From assembly GCA_958430865.1 (NCBI GenBank), contig CAUDNR010004160.1:1-57414 (forward strand): 57,414 nucleotides of DNA. The letters are read 5' to 3'. A model generated the notes under the pieces. The model had not been told where the DNA came from and made no database searches. It saw only the letters and a program-made list of their open reading frames with translations. The stretch is from Entrophospora sp. SA101. Taxonomy: Eukaryota > Glomeromycota > Glomeromycetes > Entrophosporales > Entrophosporaceae. This document shows, one piece after another, positions 23,675-36,719 of this stretch; positions within the stretch are counted from its first letter, which is position 1; every line of letters starts with the position of its first letter. Position numbers and translations under genes: made by a program.

Positions 23675-24712
23675 ATTTATTACTTATTTATTAATTTATT
23701 ATAGCAATGTAAATATTTATTATATATATATATATATATATATGTAATCAATCATATTATGTCATGATTCATGTTACATAAAAAGAAATAAATTTCCAAT
23801 AACTGGTTGCTGTCGAACGATTTTGTTTCCCTATTTCTTTTGTTAATAACGAATCTTTTTTTCACGTTTGTATACTACACTCATTGAATGTTATGATGAA
23901 TTATAATTTAAGTTATTATATGCTTCTGTTATTTTAGAATATTAAAGTATCTTCCTTATATGGGACAGACTGCAAAATAATTTCAGGGTTCAAAATGTTG
24001 AAATTTGCTAAACGCTACTAATGTAATATGATTATTAAAGATAATAACAGCCTATTCCTATATACATAGGATTGATTATCTCTGTATAAAAATACAAATA
24101 TGAAATTAATTTACATCAAATTCATCATGGAACCCAAGAATTACATCATTATTAGAAGGATTTAAAAAAAAACAAGGTAAGAAAATTCCCTTATGTTTTC
24201 AAAATAAAATAAATGGTGTCCAATGGGAAAAGAAGACAAAACGAAAACGAACAATTCCTAATATCTTTGGAGGAAAAATAATATGGGTAAGATCTTATGA
24301 TTACATATTAATTGGGAAGTCCTTTTCAAGTAACATCAATAAATAAAAATAGCTAATCATAACCAAATAGACTTACCATCAACATTTTCTTCTCCTTTCA
24401 CATGTGTGTATTTTGAGGCATAACTCTTGCTGCCTTTTCAAATTCTTGATCTTTTAAATTACTGACTGAAGTTTTGACATGGTAAGCATTAGATCCTGGT
24501 AAAAATAATATTATGTGGATAAAAAATGATCAACAATCTTGCCCAATTGGATTTAATTTAATTTGTAAAAGAAAAAAGAACCGTAGTTTTTTTATCCTTC
24601 GTTTTTATTTCTTGACAAGCAAGGTTTTTCATAATAACAACAAACTGAACACAAACTTATCATCCATTTTTATCTTGATTTAAAAAAAAAAGATATTAAT
24701 TTAATTGTCAAA
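23675..24712. other. Spacer with microsatellite and repeat remnants
   Basis: An (AT)n microsatellite occupies about 23719-23743. The dispersed repeat copy B follows. A minus-strand scrap near 24390-24500 reads SNAYHVKTSVSNLKDQEFEK and is then interrupted. I cannot assign it. No intact gene is visible. Confidence 0.45.
23975..24190 (+). repeat. Diverged dispersed repeat, copy B
   Basis: Partner of 13297-13480: TTTCAGGGTTCAAAATG, GATTATCTCTGTATAAAAATA, AATATGAAATTAATTTACAT and ATGGAACCCAAGAATTA occur in the same order. A degenerate frame MEPKNY...KKKQGKKI follows and continues, with breaks, toward 24290. Confidence 0.6.
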
Positions 24713-25407
24713 ATGGTAAGTCTACAATCGTAATAATTAATTAAAAATTAAAAACTTTTGATGGATTAATGATCTTATAAATAGACTACAAAAAGAAGAA
24801 ATCATGGACGTAATAAACATGGGCGTGGTCACGTTAAACCAGTAAGATGTTCTAATTGTGCCAGATGTGTACCCAAGGTAAAATAAAAAAGTATAAAACA
24901 AAAATATTAACGTCATTTATAATTATTTAATAAATAAATAATAAATAATAAATAACAAATTACAATAATTTAATAAATAGGATAAATCTATCAAAAGGTT
25001 TTCTATTCGAAACATGGTAGAAAGTGCCGCAATTCGTGATATTACAGAGGCTTCAGTTTACGATGGTTAACAATCAATCGATCAATTTATGTTTCATTTA
25101 GAATTGATTTCATCCTTTTAATTTTTTTTTTCTAAAATAATAGAATACGCACTTCCAAAATTATACATAAAAGTACATTATTGTGTTTCTTGTGCCATCC
25201 ATTCTCACATAGTCAGAGTTAGATCTCGTGAAGGCCGTCGTAATCGTGCTCCTCCACCAAGAATTCGTTATAATAAGGTTTGATTTTTATTATTTATTTT
25301 AATTTATTTTCTTTTTTTTTTTAATAATAATGTTTAATTTTATTTGAATGATTAATTAGGACGGGAAAAAGATTAATCCTACTGTTCAACAAAAAAATGC
25401 TGCCTAA
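24713..25407 (+). CDS. RPS26: 40S ribosomal protein eS26
   Basis: Five exons (24713-24715, 24785-24877, 24981-25065, 25144-25277, 25360-25407) give 120 residues. The family signature is complete: [46 protein letters not shown], the second Cys pair [21 protein letters not shown], and [11 protein letters not shown]. The cysteines form the zinc site. eS26 sits near the mRNA exit channel of the small ribosomal subunit. The first coding exon is only the ATG, followed at once by a consensus GTAAGT donor, a layout known from other fungal ribosomal protein genes. All joins are in frame. Confidence 0.96.
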
Positions 25408-26420
25408 ATAATTAAAAAAATTTTTTTTATATTGTTTGAAATATATAAAAAATGACTTTAAATAAAAAATATAACAATAATTTATATACTTATGAATTAA
25501 TCTATATTATAAATGTAGGAATCAGATACTTCTATTTAAATAACGATTTTAACAAATGTTGATGGTTTTTGGTTTGCACCCTATTATACGTAGGCAATAA
25601 AAATCTATTAATAATACTAATACTAATAATAATAATATGATAAATGATGATATAAACCAACCATTAAAGCGTTATTCAATATTTTAACAAATGGTTTTTA
25701 GATGTCCTTGTAAAGTGGTTATTCTTGATTGATGAATATTTGTTTTAAAAAATAATAATCAATAATTAGATAGAACGACTATATACATGTATGTACGAAA
25801 TTCCTCTTAAAGTCCTAAAGAATTACTTAACCCTTCCGTATCTTTATCAAAAACACGCTTTGCTTGTAAAATTTTATATTTTTTTCCAGATTTTCAAATA
25901 ATGTTAATATGGCTGACTATTTTATAAACTATAACAATTATAACGATTATAACAATAATATGACATAGTATATATATAACAAGTTCAATTGGTCAAATAA
26001 AAATCAAAGAGAAACAGAAAATTTATGGGAATGATTAATTTATACAACATACCAAAATTCAAACCATTTTATGACTTTTTTCTTGCTGGCCATATTGCTG
26101 ACAAATATGTATATAAACATGCAATGATTTTAATCTGTAGAATAGGCCTACCCAAAGTTATAAATTGGTTAGTATTAAAGAAACAGAGGATTTAGGAAAA
26201 TAATTATACAAAACAAACACTATTTTACAACTTTCCTCTTAACATCAGAGCCCAAATGCAATTTCAGGGCTGCCAACCCCACTATGAATTGCAATCTCCT
26301 GTGATTGCCATCCTTGCCCTAGAGGTAGGCTAGCATGGAAGTAGCCTTCTCTGGTCTGGGAAGATTAGGTAGGATGTCATTGACGATTGATGCAAAACGA
26401 ATGTTTACCAATTATTCAAT
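25408..26420. other. Intergenic, no supported gene
   Basis: AT-rich DNA. A GC-richer patch at about 26245-26370 (containing GGGCTGCCAACCCC and AGAGGTAGGCTAGC) stands out but matches no gene or RNA that I can name. Confidence 0.4.
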
Positions 26421-26715
26421 AATTATATAGGCGGGTTTGATCGAAGTAAGTGTTAAAGTCGAGATCTATGAAGCCGTTTGTAAAATATATTTAATGGACC
26501 TTATTATCAATTATCATATAGGCGGGTTTGATCGAAGTATCAAAGTCGAGATCTACAAAGCTGTTTGTAATATAATTAACCAACGTTTTATTATTGTCAA
26601 TTATTTAATAATTATATAGGCGAAGTGTTAATCAAGATCTATGAAGATTGCAAAATTAATGTATATCAATTATTCGATAATTATATAGGCGAGTTTGATC
26701 AAAATAAATGTTAAA
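26405..26715. repeat. Irregular tandem repeat, four units of about 70-100 bp
   Basis: The core TATATAGGCGGGTTTGATC (second copy CATATAGGCGGGTTTG) recurs four times, with GCG at about 26431, 26522, 26620 and 26689. Each is followed by variants of AAAGTCGAGATCTATGAAG and GTTTGTAA. Spacing is 91, 98 and 69 bp, so units have shrunk toward the right. Confidence 0.8.
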
Positions 26716-26770
26716 GACAATTTATACGTTTTATTTATTATTTATAATGAATAAAATAGTTATTTTACAC

Positions 26771-27001
26771 ATTACGTACATTATACGCGGAATCAAAAAC
26801 ATACTATTACTAGAACCTTTTCAGTGTTAGTACTAATATGTTACAAATTCCGTACCTTATATGCAGAATTAAAATTACCTTTTCATATTCATATTCAGTG
26901 TGTTGCAAATTCCGTACCTTATATACGGAATCAAAAAGTACCTTATTATTATAATTTTCTCAATTCCGTACCTTATATGCGGAATCAAAACGTACCTTTT
27001 T

Positions 27002-27046
<45 letters not shown>

Positions 27047-27062
27047 ATTTCCTAATTCCGTA
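26771..27062. repeat. Cluster of short hairpin-like repeats (ATTCCGTACCTTATATGCGGAAT type)
   Basis: The motif occurs at about 26775, 26844, 26906 and 26959, with a truncated one at 27052, each followed by CAAAA and TACCTTTT-like sequence. The ends ATTCCG and CGGAAT are complementary, so each unit can form a small stem. An ATT microsatellite (27006-27045) lies before the last one. Confidence 0.75.
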
Positions 27063-28049
27063 CAGTTGATAAATTTTAAAACTTGGATTAACAGTCACAG
27101 GACATCTATAGGAGGTTGTAAAACATAGTAAAATTTGGATGATCTGTATCATAGTATGTAATATTGAGCTTGGTAATTTCCTTTCGAGTTTTAGAAATTT
27201 AAAAACAAAACGTAAATCTTGTTTCAATAGGTCAAAATAAAGTCGTATTATGAGGTAAATGCAAGCCAAAGACTTTTGCTTATAACTTTTGCGGATTTTT
27301 ATGATACGGCATTCCTCTTCAAAAAGGGTCTAATTTGGAATAAAATCCAGTAATGCCGATGAATAAACTAGTATTTACGTAGGCATTGTTCAGTATCGTC
27401 TCCGTGCAATATTCTTGGATGTAAGAGGCAGAAAAAAAAAATTTAAGATGAAATATTAATATTAATGATTCTTGATCGTCCGTCCGTGCACATAAATGTT
27501 TGCTCATTCATATCCCTGGTAAATGAAGTAAAAAGATAAGAAAATTTAATTGCCTCCAAACGAATCATCGTCATCTTCAAAAAGAATATTCAATAAACCA
27601 ACATCGTATAATAAATGATGATTCAAAAATTTTTTTAAAGATTCTTAAAAAATTAAAATTTACCTGCATATTTTTCTTGAAACTGTTTATTGTCATATAA
27701 ATATCATGGTTTTCTCGCAGAAAATATTATTATTATGTTCCTAACCACAGCTAGAAATCACCCTCATATTTTTTTTTTCTGGTCTATCTATCATACTTGA
27801 TCAAGTCGACATAAATGAAAAGTAAGGATAAATGATTAACCCTCTTTATTTTTTCTAATAAATAAAACCCCAGTTTATTAAAAAAAATTTGGAGTAATTA
27901 ATTAACATTTTAACATTATTAACATTGAATTAATGCTAATACTCTATATACATGCAATAAATTAATTTCCTTTCAAAAATTGCCTTTTTAAACAAAAAAA
28001 CTAAAAGGTTTATATAAAAAGCATTGCAATTTTTCTTATGTTAAATTAA
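27063..28049. other. Intergenic, downstream of ERV46
   Basis: Minus-strand open frames at 27042-27507 have no motif or plausible splice structure. I call no gene here. Confidence 0.4.
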
Positions 28050-29761
28050 TTACAAATGTTTTCCAAGTTCAATCTTTTTCTTTAGTGTTTTCTCTGCATT
28101 ATAAATAAATCCATCTAATATTCCCGCAACGGTAAAAATTCCTCCTATTATAGCACATACACCTGTCAAAAAATGTGTAAAACTTTTACGTTCTTCTCGA
28201 TTAATAATTAACATCGGAGAGATATCATAGTTGAAAAATACACCTAATTGATAAGTGAATAGGAAATAATTAAATTAGAGGTTTTTTTGAAAAAAACTCA
28301 TCATTATTATTGTTGTTGTTGTTATTGTACCTGGTAATCCTGAATTGTGACTGTATACATGCTCAGATGAACCTTTCCCAGTTAAATCTCTTTCATATTG
28401 TGTTACTGAGTACTGGTTTGTATAAATAGTGGTTCCATTCAAAAAATAAAATTGGGTTGATACAACTTTAACAAAATATTGAAACATATAATGGCCTAAT
28501 AATTGTAATAAAAAAAAGGTAAGAAGTGAATAAGCGACAAATAATAAAAGTGTAGATGATTGGATGATGATTCATAATATACCTTGATAGACATCACTGC
28601 CTACACCATCTAAAGGATTTACTACACCATCTACTTTTGGGCCAAAGCTTAAATGATGGATCTTGTGTGAAAAAACATGAACGGTACCATCACTTAAGAA
28701 TGGTAGTAAATCATGAACATGCACATGATTTTGTTGAAAACTTTTTCCCGGCGCAAGATGAAAGTTCCCAGCAACTTTATTAACTCTTACATTTCCTGCC
28801 ACATTACAACCTTCATGAGATTGTGCGGCAAATTTCTCTTTCCATCCTTCTTTAACGCACTTATTTTTGTTTTTCAAATAAATAAAATAAATAAATATCA
28901 TGGTGATGCATATATAATCATATATGAACCAACAAACAAACAATAAATAAATAATCACTAATAATTATTCACTTGTTCAATTGAATCTGTATCACCAAAG
29001 GACCATCCTTTTTGAATGTAAGCTTCACGAACATCTTCACAAGTATTACAACAACCACTTTCAGGAGGATCTCCGCCGTAGCAACTTCCACAATAAGTTT
29101 CGTTATCTGAAGATGTCTTATTAACCAAATGTAAAATATTTTTAGTATGGTCTCCGAGATCTATATAATAAAAAAATTTCTTTTATTAAATGATTTGGAA
29201 TTAAACAAAACGAGAAAATAAATGATATTGATTACCTTGAGCTTTTTCAACATGTATAAGATTTCCATCTGAATCAAGTCGTGTTTTATAAATATCATGA
29301 TCCAGATCATTTTGTGTTTCGCCAGCTATATCCATAACATCTACACTTAAAACTATTGAGCAAATTTTATTATTAAAAGTCATTATAATTATTAGTATAA
29401 AAAATAAAAATACTGTGATCAACTTACGATAGCATGGTACATGTGGAAATGTAATATTAATATTGATTGTCAATTTTTCTTTTCTACCTTTATCTACTAC
29501 TAATTCTGGCTTTATTTCTGTTGATCTGTAATCTATGAATTCAGACCAAAGTAATATACATATTATGATAGCACTTAAAATTGTTACTAAAAAAAAAAAT
29601 TTAAATTAATTAATTAATAAAAAAACAACAAGAGTTTGAAAATTTTCAATAAATTAGTTACATGCTGCTCCATAGTATGTTTTTACTCGAAAGTCATCAA
29701 GAGTTTTGGCATATGCATCAAAATTTTGAAAATGCGCAAACAAAGAACCCTTCTTTCCCAT
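28050..29761 (-). CDS. ERV46: ERV46 / ERGIC3 family COPII vesicle cargo receptor
   Basis: Seven exons (29662-29761, 29428-29586, 29236-29352, 28973-29160, 28583-28859, 28331-28495, 28050-28243) encode 399 residues, the usual size. The family pattern is complete: an N-terminal cytosolic segment, FDAYAKTLDDFRVKTYYGAA, a first membrane helix (ILSAIIICILLW), the lumenal ITFPHVPCY...LSVDVMDIAGE, a Cys-rich lumenal stretch with CGSCYGGDPPESGCCNTCEDV, GWSFGDTDSIEQC, and FFNYDISPM. A second membrane helix (GVCAIIGGIFTVAGILDG) and a lysine-rich tail follow. Erv46 pairs with Erv41 and cycles between ER and Golgi to return or export cargo. The gene is divergent from CDC50 with 189 bp between starts, suggesting a shared promoter. 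Confidence 0.96.
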
Positions 29762-29950
29762 CTTTTTTTTAAAAAAAATAATTTTTTTTTAAAGTTTTCT
29801 ATATATAACAAAAGCGAGTAAGAAAGTTGTTACACACAATATTTTTAAAATTATGGAAGTTCATTATTTGACATTCTTTTTATAATAATACCCCTTCTTA
29901 AACAATTGAACATATAAAATCTTTTTAAACAAATATTTTTTTTCAAAACA
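29762..29950. promoter_or_regulatory. Shared intergenic region of ERV46 and CDC50
   Basis: 189 bp between divergent start codons, with long A/T runs on both sides. No specific factor site is identifiable. Confidence 0.4.
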
Positions 29951-31524
29951 ATGGCTCCAGAAACAAAAAGCCGTAAACCTGCAAGTTAGTTGGTTGAAGA
30001 TCATGTTCAAATTATTATTAATTTTAAAATATGTTAATTTGGTTTTTAACATCAAAAGTGTTTGATTATTTTAGATACTGCTTTTAAACAACAGCGCTTA
30101 AAGGCATGGCAACCCATTCTTACACCAAAAACTGTTTTACCAACTTTTTTTATTGTTGGAATCATCTTTGCACCACTTGGTGGTTTATTATTCTGGGCTA
30201 GCAATAATGTAAATAAATTTTATTTAAGGGAAAAATATATATAAATATTTTATTTTTCTATTAAAATTTTTTTAGTTACATACACATACTATATATATAT
30301 ATAATAAATTTAGGTATCTGAACTTATTGTTGAATATACATATTGTGATTCTGCAGCTCCAATATATCCTGACTTTTTACCAATGCCATCTGGATATATT
30401 CAAGCTTCATTTCCTAGAGCTGATCCAGAACCTGTTGCATCAACAAAATGGAGCCGTGAAGTTTATTTGCCAACTCAGGATGTTAATCCAAATCAAATAC
30501 CCTATTGGCGCTGTAGAATAAGATTTAGTATACCAAACCAATTGGATCCTCCAATATTTTTTTATTATCGGCTAACAAATTTTTATCAAAATCATAGACG
30601 TTATGTTAAAAGTTTTGATGCAGATCAATTGAAAGGTCTAGCTGTTGGTCAATCAGCTCTACAAATTAATTGTAAACCAATGGCTGTTACGCCTGAAGGC
30701 TATTTGATCTATCCTTGTGGTTTAATTGCCAATTCACAATTCAATGGTAAATATAATTATTGTTAAATCGTTATTTATTTGGAATTTTAAAATCTTACGT
30801 TTATATACATGTAATTATTTTTTTAAAAAAATTAGATACAATCAGTAATCTCTCACTTTTAAATGATGGATCATCATATAACTTTACACAAAGCGGTATA
30901 GCATGGCCATCCGATAGACAAAAATATGGTAAAACGGCTTATGATTATGGTCAAATACGGCCACCACCTGATTGGGTTGATAGATATCCTAATGGTAGTT
31001 ACACAAATGATTATCCACCACCTGACCTTTCAAATGACGAGCTTTTTCAAGTTTGGATGCGTACAGCTGGTTTACCTAATTTTAGAAAGCTTTACGGTAA
31101 AAATGAAAAAGAGCCATTGAAAGCTGGAGAATATGAAGTTTTAATTGATTACAGTGAGTTTTTTAAAAAGAATTTATTTATAAAAAAAGATACATTTTCG
31201 TATTGTATTATTAAATATCCAAATCAAATTTAAAAAAAAAAAAAAGAATTTCCTGTTACCAGATATGGTGGAACCAAGTCATTTGTAATTTCTACTGGAT
31301 CATTCCTTGGTGGTAAAAATCCTTTTTTAGGATCTGCCTATATGGGAGTTGGCATGCTTTGTGTGATACTTGGATGTATTTTTACTGCTAGATATTTATA
31401 TAAACCAAGGTAACATTATATTGACAATAGTAATAAAAAATAAAAATCATATTAATTAAATAATGATTTGATTTATTTTAGAAAATTGGGTGATCATACA
31501 TACTTATCATGGAATAATAAATAA
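29951..31524 (+). CDS. CDC50: CDC50/LEM3 family P4-ATPase (flippase) beta subunit
   Basis: Six exons (29951-29984, 30075-30208, 30314-30746, 30836-31153, 31247-31409, 31482-31524) give 374 residues. Family blocks appear in order: [16 protein letters not shown], a first membrane helix, [87 protein letters not shown], and a second membrane helix ([17 protein letters not shown]). Two membrane spans with a large glycosylated lumenal loop are typical. CDC50 proteins chaperone P4-ATPases out of the ER and are needed for phospholipid flipping at Golgi, endosome and plasma membrane. All introns are GT-AG. Confidence 0.96.
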
Positions 31525-31914
31525 TCATTGGAGGAACAATTTGTTTGTTAACGCAAGAATTATCTAATTGCTTTTTTTCTAAATTTGATAAATTGACCAT
31601 TGATCTTTTTTTTTTTTCGATAAAAAGAATTTATTTATTTTAGTTTGCCAAATTGGCAAAGTTTTGTAACATAGGAAATACAAGATTTTATACCAAAAAT
31701 TATACAGCAAAATTATTGAATGTATATAGTTGGTATCCAATTTCAAAATAAATAAAAATCCAAAGATATGACAACTGTGAGAAGTTATTGCCTTTATATA
31801 ATATCATTATTAAATATTAATTTCTCAAGATATTTAATATCATAACTATAGTAGCCAAATAAATAGAGTAAAATAATAAATAATTTAATATATAATCAAA
31901 TGACAAGAATTAAC
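31525..31914. other. Intergenic, no supported feature
   Basis: AT-rich spacer between convergent CDC50 and the kinase remnant. No gene visible. Confidence 0.45.
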
Positions 31915-33026
31915 TTATTTGGGTAATTCATCTGGTATAGTTAATTCAATCTGTCGAGAATCTAAAAAAAATTTTATCATTAATATTTAAAATTATAGAT
32001 TTAAAATTAATAAAAAATGAAAATGTAAATAACCATTATTATCACCAATAATTGTCACTTTATTTGTATTCACAGGTTGGAGAAGGTTTGTAAATTTTAA
32101 TAACCTGCTAGTATAAACTGCATTTGGATGAATTGTTGCAGTAATTGTTGAAAGACCAAATTTTATTTCCATTTCATTAAATTTTTTTAATGGCCAAGAA
32201 TCAATAATACTGTTAATTTCACTGGCTGTTGGACGTTTATCTGGATTAGCATCCATACATCTGAATGCTAGTTCAATATATAATTTTGGTGTGTCATTTG
32301 AGAATCCTGGTCTTACACCTTCACATATTTTTATTGCAAGGTCTAAATCATGTGCCAAATTATTAAATGGTTGTTGACCAGTTGATATTACAGACATCAG
32401 AACTCCAAAACTATATATATCTGATGCTTTTGTATATGGATTCCCCCTTAAAACTTCTGGTGCAACATATGGTAGTACTCCAAATATATCATTGTTGTTT
32501 GATGCAGATGTTTGACTAGCTGGACATGATAATCCTAAGTCTGCAATATATGAATAAATATCACTTTGAAGAATATTACCACTATGGAAATCACGATGAA
32601 TGATTTCTTTTTCATGAATATTATTTAAACCTTCAATAATTTGTTCAAGGATTTTGATTTTATGAACCCATTTAAATAATCTTGAAGACTCCCATCTTTT
32701 ATATACTCCATTACAATTATATATTCTTTTGTGATTGGATCTTGTGTTAATCCATAGATATGAATTAAATTTACTTTATTATGAAAATTTATATAGTTTT
32801 TGAACTAAAAAACAAACAAATATTTAATTACAACAATAATAATCAATAATATTTTAAAAAATCTGAAACTAATACCTCATCAAGAAATTTATCAGAAATA
32901 TTTCCTGAACCATGTAATTTTTTTAATGCCGCAAGTAAATCTTTACTAGTTTTTTCATTATTTTCATTTATAAATTTCTTACCATTTAACCAAGTAGCTT
33001 TGTATATAATTGCAAAACCACCTACC
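31915..33026 (-). pseudogene. Truncated TKL-like kinase of the expanded glomeromycotan family
   Basis: Pieces on the minus strand: 32877-33026 (GGFAIIYKATWLNG to SDKFLDE), 32034-32804 and the terminal exon 31915-31961. The middle exon has YIVMEYIKDGSLQ, IIHRDFHSGNIL, ADLGL in the DFG position, VAPEVLRG, IYSFGVLM and RPTASEINSII. The sequence upstream of the first exon lacks the usual WIP..-IGEG half of the glycine loop and hits stops. A one-base loss after SLQ (about 32690) puts YL...FKW and the rest in different frames. The catalytic HRD and ATP-lysine regions are otherwise well kept, so the damage may be recent. A related N-terminal module lies head-to-head at 33214. Confidence 0.75.
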
Positions 33027-33213
33027 TAGCAATATCAGTCTTTTGTTTTTCTTTTCTTTTTCTGGAAGACATTTTTAATAAATAAAAAAAGAAATATTAT
33101 TTGATCGACAAACACGTACACATAGACCCTCAGAAATTAAAATTCTACCCCATTTTTATCATACCAGTACAGTATGCCCCAAATTATAAAAATACAAATA
33201 AATTTTTTTAAAA

Positions 33214-33461
33214 ATGGAAAATGCTTTAAATGAAAATAAGCATCCTGATGATACTTCTACTAACAAAAATAATGATGAATATTCAAAGGAAAGAAAAGAA
33301 GAACATGGAGAATGTCCAATTTGCAATAGATATAATACTAATTGGGCATGGTGTCAATCATGCAATCCAAAGCTATTAACTGAAGGATGGACTAGTGGCA
33401 ACAAAACATTAGATGAGTTGATTAAAAACACACAACTTAAGGCAGATGAGTATAAAAATTA
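33214..33461 (+). CDS. N-terminal module of a TKL-like kinase, cut by a gap
   Basis: The frame opens at 33214 and reads HGECPICNRYNTNWAWCQSC, then LLTEGWTSGNKTLDELIK, before hitting the 10-N gap. The C-x2-C...WC-x2-C pattern looks like a small zinc-binding module. It precedes the kinase domain in this family, as seen again at 56213-56609. The kinase part is absent: beyond the gap the sequence is the duplicated CK1 block. An Asn/Lys/Glu-rich leader occupies the first 30 residues. Confidence 0.72.
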
Positions 33462-33471
33462 NNNNNNNNNN
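33462..33471. other. Assembly gap (10 N)
   Basis: Ten undetermined bases. The left side is a kinase N-terminal exon; the right side is the first base of the second copy of the 4.54-kb block. Confidence 0.99.
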
Positions 33472-33619
33472 ATAAGCAAAAGATGTAAAAAAAAATTACG
33501 AGGTATTTTTCGATTTTTCAAATCATAAAAGATGAAATAAATATATAAATATGTGCGTATTATTAAAAAAACAATATATTTATAATATAAATTACTAAAA
33601 TTTATATATCCTAAATTAA

Positions 33620-36600
33620 TTAACTTTTTCTGATATTGCTAGTGCTGGAACGTTTTCTATGATTGTTGTCATCTCTTCCAAAAGAAAAGTGAGAATCTTG
33701 AGATGGGTGTCTAGAATTACGATTAGAATAACATTTATCTTCCACAAATTCTCTAGGTAGACAACGCGAGTTGATGAATTGTTGTTTTCTAGTATCTATT
33801 AGCGGAACTTGTTGAAGATCGTGCATATGATTTGTTGTTCTTTTGATAGTGGCAGATAATGGAGGTGTTATATTATTACTATGCACAGCATCACGTAAAT
33901 TTGGAACGCTTCTTTTAGAAAGTCTTGTCCCATTTGAATTATTACCAAAATTTGGAATGCTCTCTTTTGATCTAAATGGATCATTATTGTTAACGTTGTT
34001 ATATCCAGAACCATAATGAGGTGATACTAGTGCAGAATATGCTGAGTTAGGGATTGTACTCGACTTAGGTGACATAGAGGCAGATAATGGTGATTGTTGT
34101 CTAGATTGTGAGTCATATAAATCATAACTTTTTCTGAATGCCATAGCATTAGAGCGTTTGACATCTATTGGATCCGGTTTGCGTTTTAATTGTCCAGAAT
34201 TACGTTGATTTCTTTGTCTGGCATTGAATTGTCCATTATTATTGTTGTTATGATGATGATAATTGTGGCTTTCAATATCAGTTGGAACCACAGTCTCATT
34301 ATTCATATGATTAATCCAGTGATCAGAACTTTGTAATTCACCATCAAATCCTTGAAATTCATGCTCTGCATTATGATTCATACGACCTTTTCCTTTTCCT
34401 TCAGTCTTTGGTGTAGAATTTAACTCTTGACTATCTGTAGTGGTGTCTTGGTCCCATGTAAGACCTTGTCTCCATGCATTTAGAATATCTGCCATATCTT
34501 GTTCCCACTTTTGTTTATTATAATCTTTCACATCAAAAACCGTTGTTTTAATTTGATTATCATCGTGTATACTAGAATGATCATGATCATGACCATGATT
34601 ATTTTCGGGCTCAATGACGTTATTTGCACGGATCGGTTCTTTGCAAGGTAAAGAATATTCTTTTTTTGATGACGATGACGATGACGATGGTGATTTATTG
34701 TTGTTGTTGTTGTTGTTGTTGTTATTATTGTTGTTGTTATTATTGTTGTTGTTGTTATTATTGTTAACTAAATTATCGTTAAAATGAGCTCCGCCAGCAG
34801 GCGCCAGAGATTTATAATTTGATTTATTATTCTTATTATCATTATCATCTTTACCGCCATTCCATGATCGACCTTCTTTCCATGCATTTTCAAAATTAGC
34901 AACTTGTTGGTTCCATATATCAACAGGATTTTTTGGAGTAAACCAACCTTTCGTATATTTTTTACTTTGATGATTTTTATGAAGGTAATAATTTCTAGAA
35001 TTACGATTATTATAGTTGTTAGGCTGGATATTATTGTCAACATGTTCTGGATCTTTGTATGGCAAAGAATATGTTCTTGGGCGTGATGGTGATAAGTCAT
35101 TTCTGGATGGAACAGTGAATGAGTTTGAACGTTCCCTTGCACCAGAAATGTGGTCATAGTTTTGTTGATATCGAGGGGAAAAACCTCCACCAAGAGTAAA
35201 TGTTGATTGTTTTCCATTAAACCATTCAATTTCTTGTGCCACTAACTCAGCTTCAGGGCCGGTTCCTGTAGTTCCACTAAGTATATAAATAAATTCATTA
35301 AGTATATTATTACATTAATAAATTAATTAATAAAAAGGAATAGATACACACACCAACATGCTCCTCAAGTAATCATAATTCGGTTTTTCGTCGTATCTTA
35401 GCTTCCTACAGTGCTCGAGATACTTTAGAAATCCTGTAGGACATCCTTTACACAATCTGACAAGGGATGTGTCTTTTTTGATTTTTAACATTTTTGCCCA
35501 CCCTTCTTGAGAGCTAAGGGCTCTAATCCCCGACCAAGGGAGAGAGCCATTTAACATCTCAAGGAAAACATAGCCCAATGATTCCATGTCGTCACGTCTA
35601 GTATGACCTATTAAAAAAAAATTTTTTTAACACAGAACGTAATTACAGTATTAAATTTTTTTGTTATTGTTAATATTAATAAATACAAGTATTAATATTA
35701 TTGATTGCTGCGGTGTTAAGAAAAGCGCTTAATATTATTTAATTAGCTTACAATATCCTTTGTGAACATTAATACTGGCATAACGAGCGGTGCCGGTCTT
35801 GCTTTTTAGCATTTTTTTATTTTTTGGTATATGCTTTCCTGTTTTTTGATCGATATAGTATGCAGCCAGTCCAAAATCAACAAGAAAAGTCTTGTATTTT
35901 CTTCCAACCAGCATTTGGATTTTTTTGGATCTGGGGCTATCATTAACTAAATCAAATATATTTGGTTCTGCTAGCTGATCTAAAGGTATCGGAAAATTGT
36001 TTTCGAGTAGGAAATTGTCTGGCTTTATATCACGATAAATGATTCCTTTACTATGGACATATTCCATAATTTTTACCTATATATATAAATCATTTGATTT
36101 ATATATATATACAAATATAAAAATAATTAATAATTAAATTTAGGTAATATTATATGAATCCGTATAATAATAAATTTATATATCTATGTATACTATTTTA
36201 TATCTTATACACACCATTTGAATTGAAACATTGCTTACGAAATCTACAGGCAAAGTACAGAATGCTTTTGACAACATACGTAAACTTGGGCCTAACATGT
36301 CCATAACAATGCAATTCCAACCCAATTTCTCACCATACCAATAAACTTTAGGAATATGATCTTTTTAATAAACGCATAATAATCAATTAGCATAATATGA
36401 AAAGGTAATTTGAATATTCGAAGTTATTAAAAAAAATTTACCATGTCCTTCTAATGATTTTAAGAACTTGTATTCATCTGGTAGTTGAGGACTGTAAACA
36501 ATTGTTTCTTCTCTTTTAAGAGCATATAATTCTTTTGTTATAATGTGTTTAGCTATTAACAGGAGGAGAAATCATTTTTAAGCACATAATTAAAGAATTG

Positions 36601-36719
36601 CATATGACAATAGTAAATGAATAAATAAATAATATACCTCGAAAGACCTGGCCAAAGGCACCCTCACCGATTTTGTCTTCAACTAACCAATATCCACCAA
36701 CTACTATGTCGTTAGTCAT
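33620..36719 (-). CDS. Casein kinase 1-like protein kinase (copy 2)
   Basis: Exons 36638-36719, 36442-36552, 36215-36360, 35752-36076, 35352-35607 and 33620-35276, the same structure as copy 1 shifted by 25218, encoding the same 858-residue protein. Kinase motifs ([20 protein letters not shown]) and the Asn-rich tail are identical. Whether a second gene really exists, or the assembly has placed one locus (or two alleles) twice, cannot be settled from the sequence. The neighbouring gap favours caution. Confidence 0.85.

Noticed and set aside
27042..27507. Two minus-strand frames downstream of ERV46
   Set aside because: No recognisable domain or splice structure. Composition is like the surrounding AT-rich DNA.
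33028..33073. MSSRKRKEKQK leader as a new start for the minus-strand kinase
   Set aside because: The frame reaches a stop before GGFAII and is out of phase with it.
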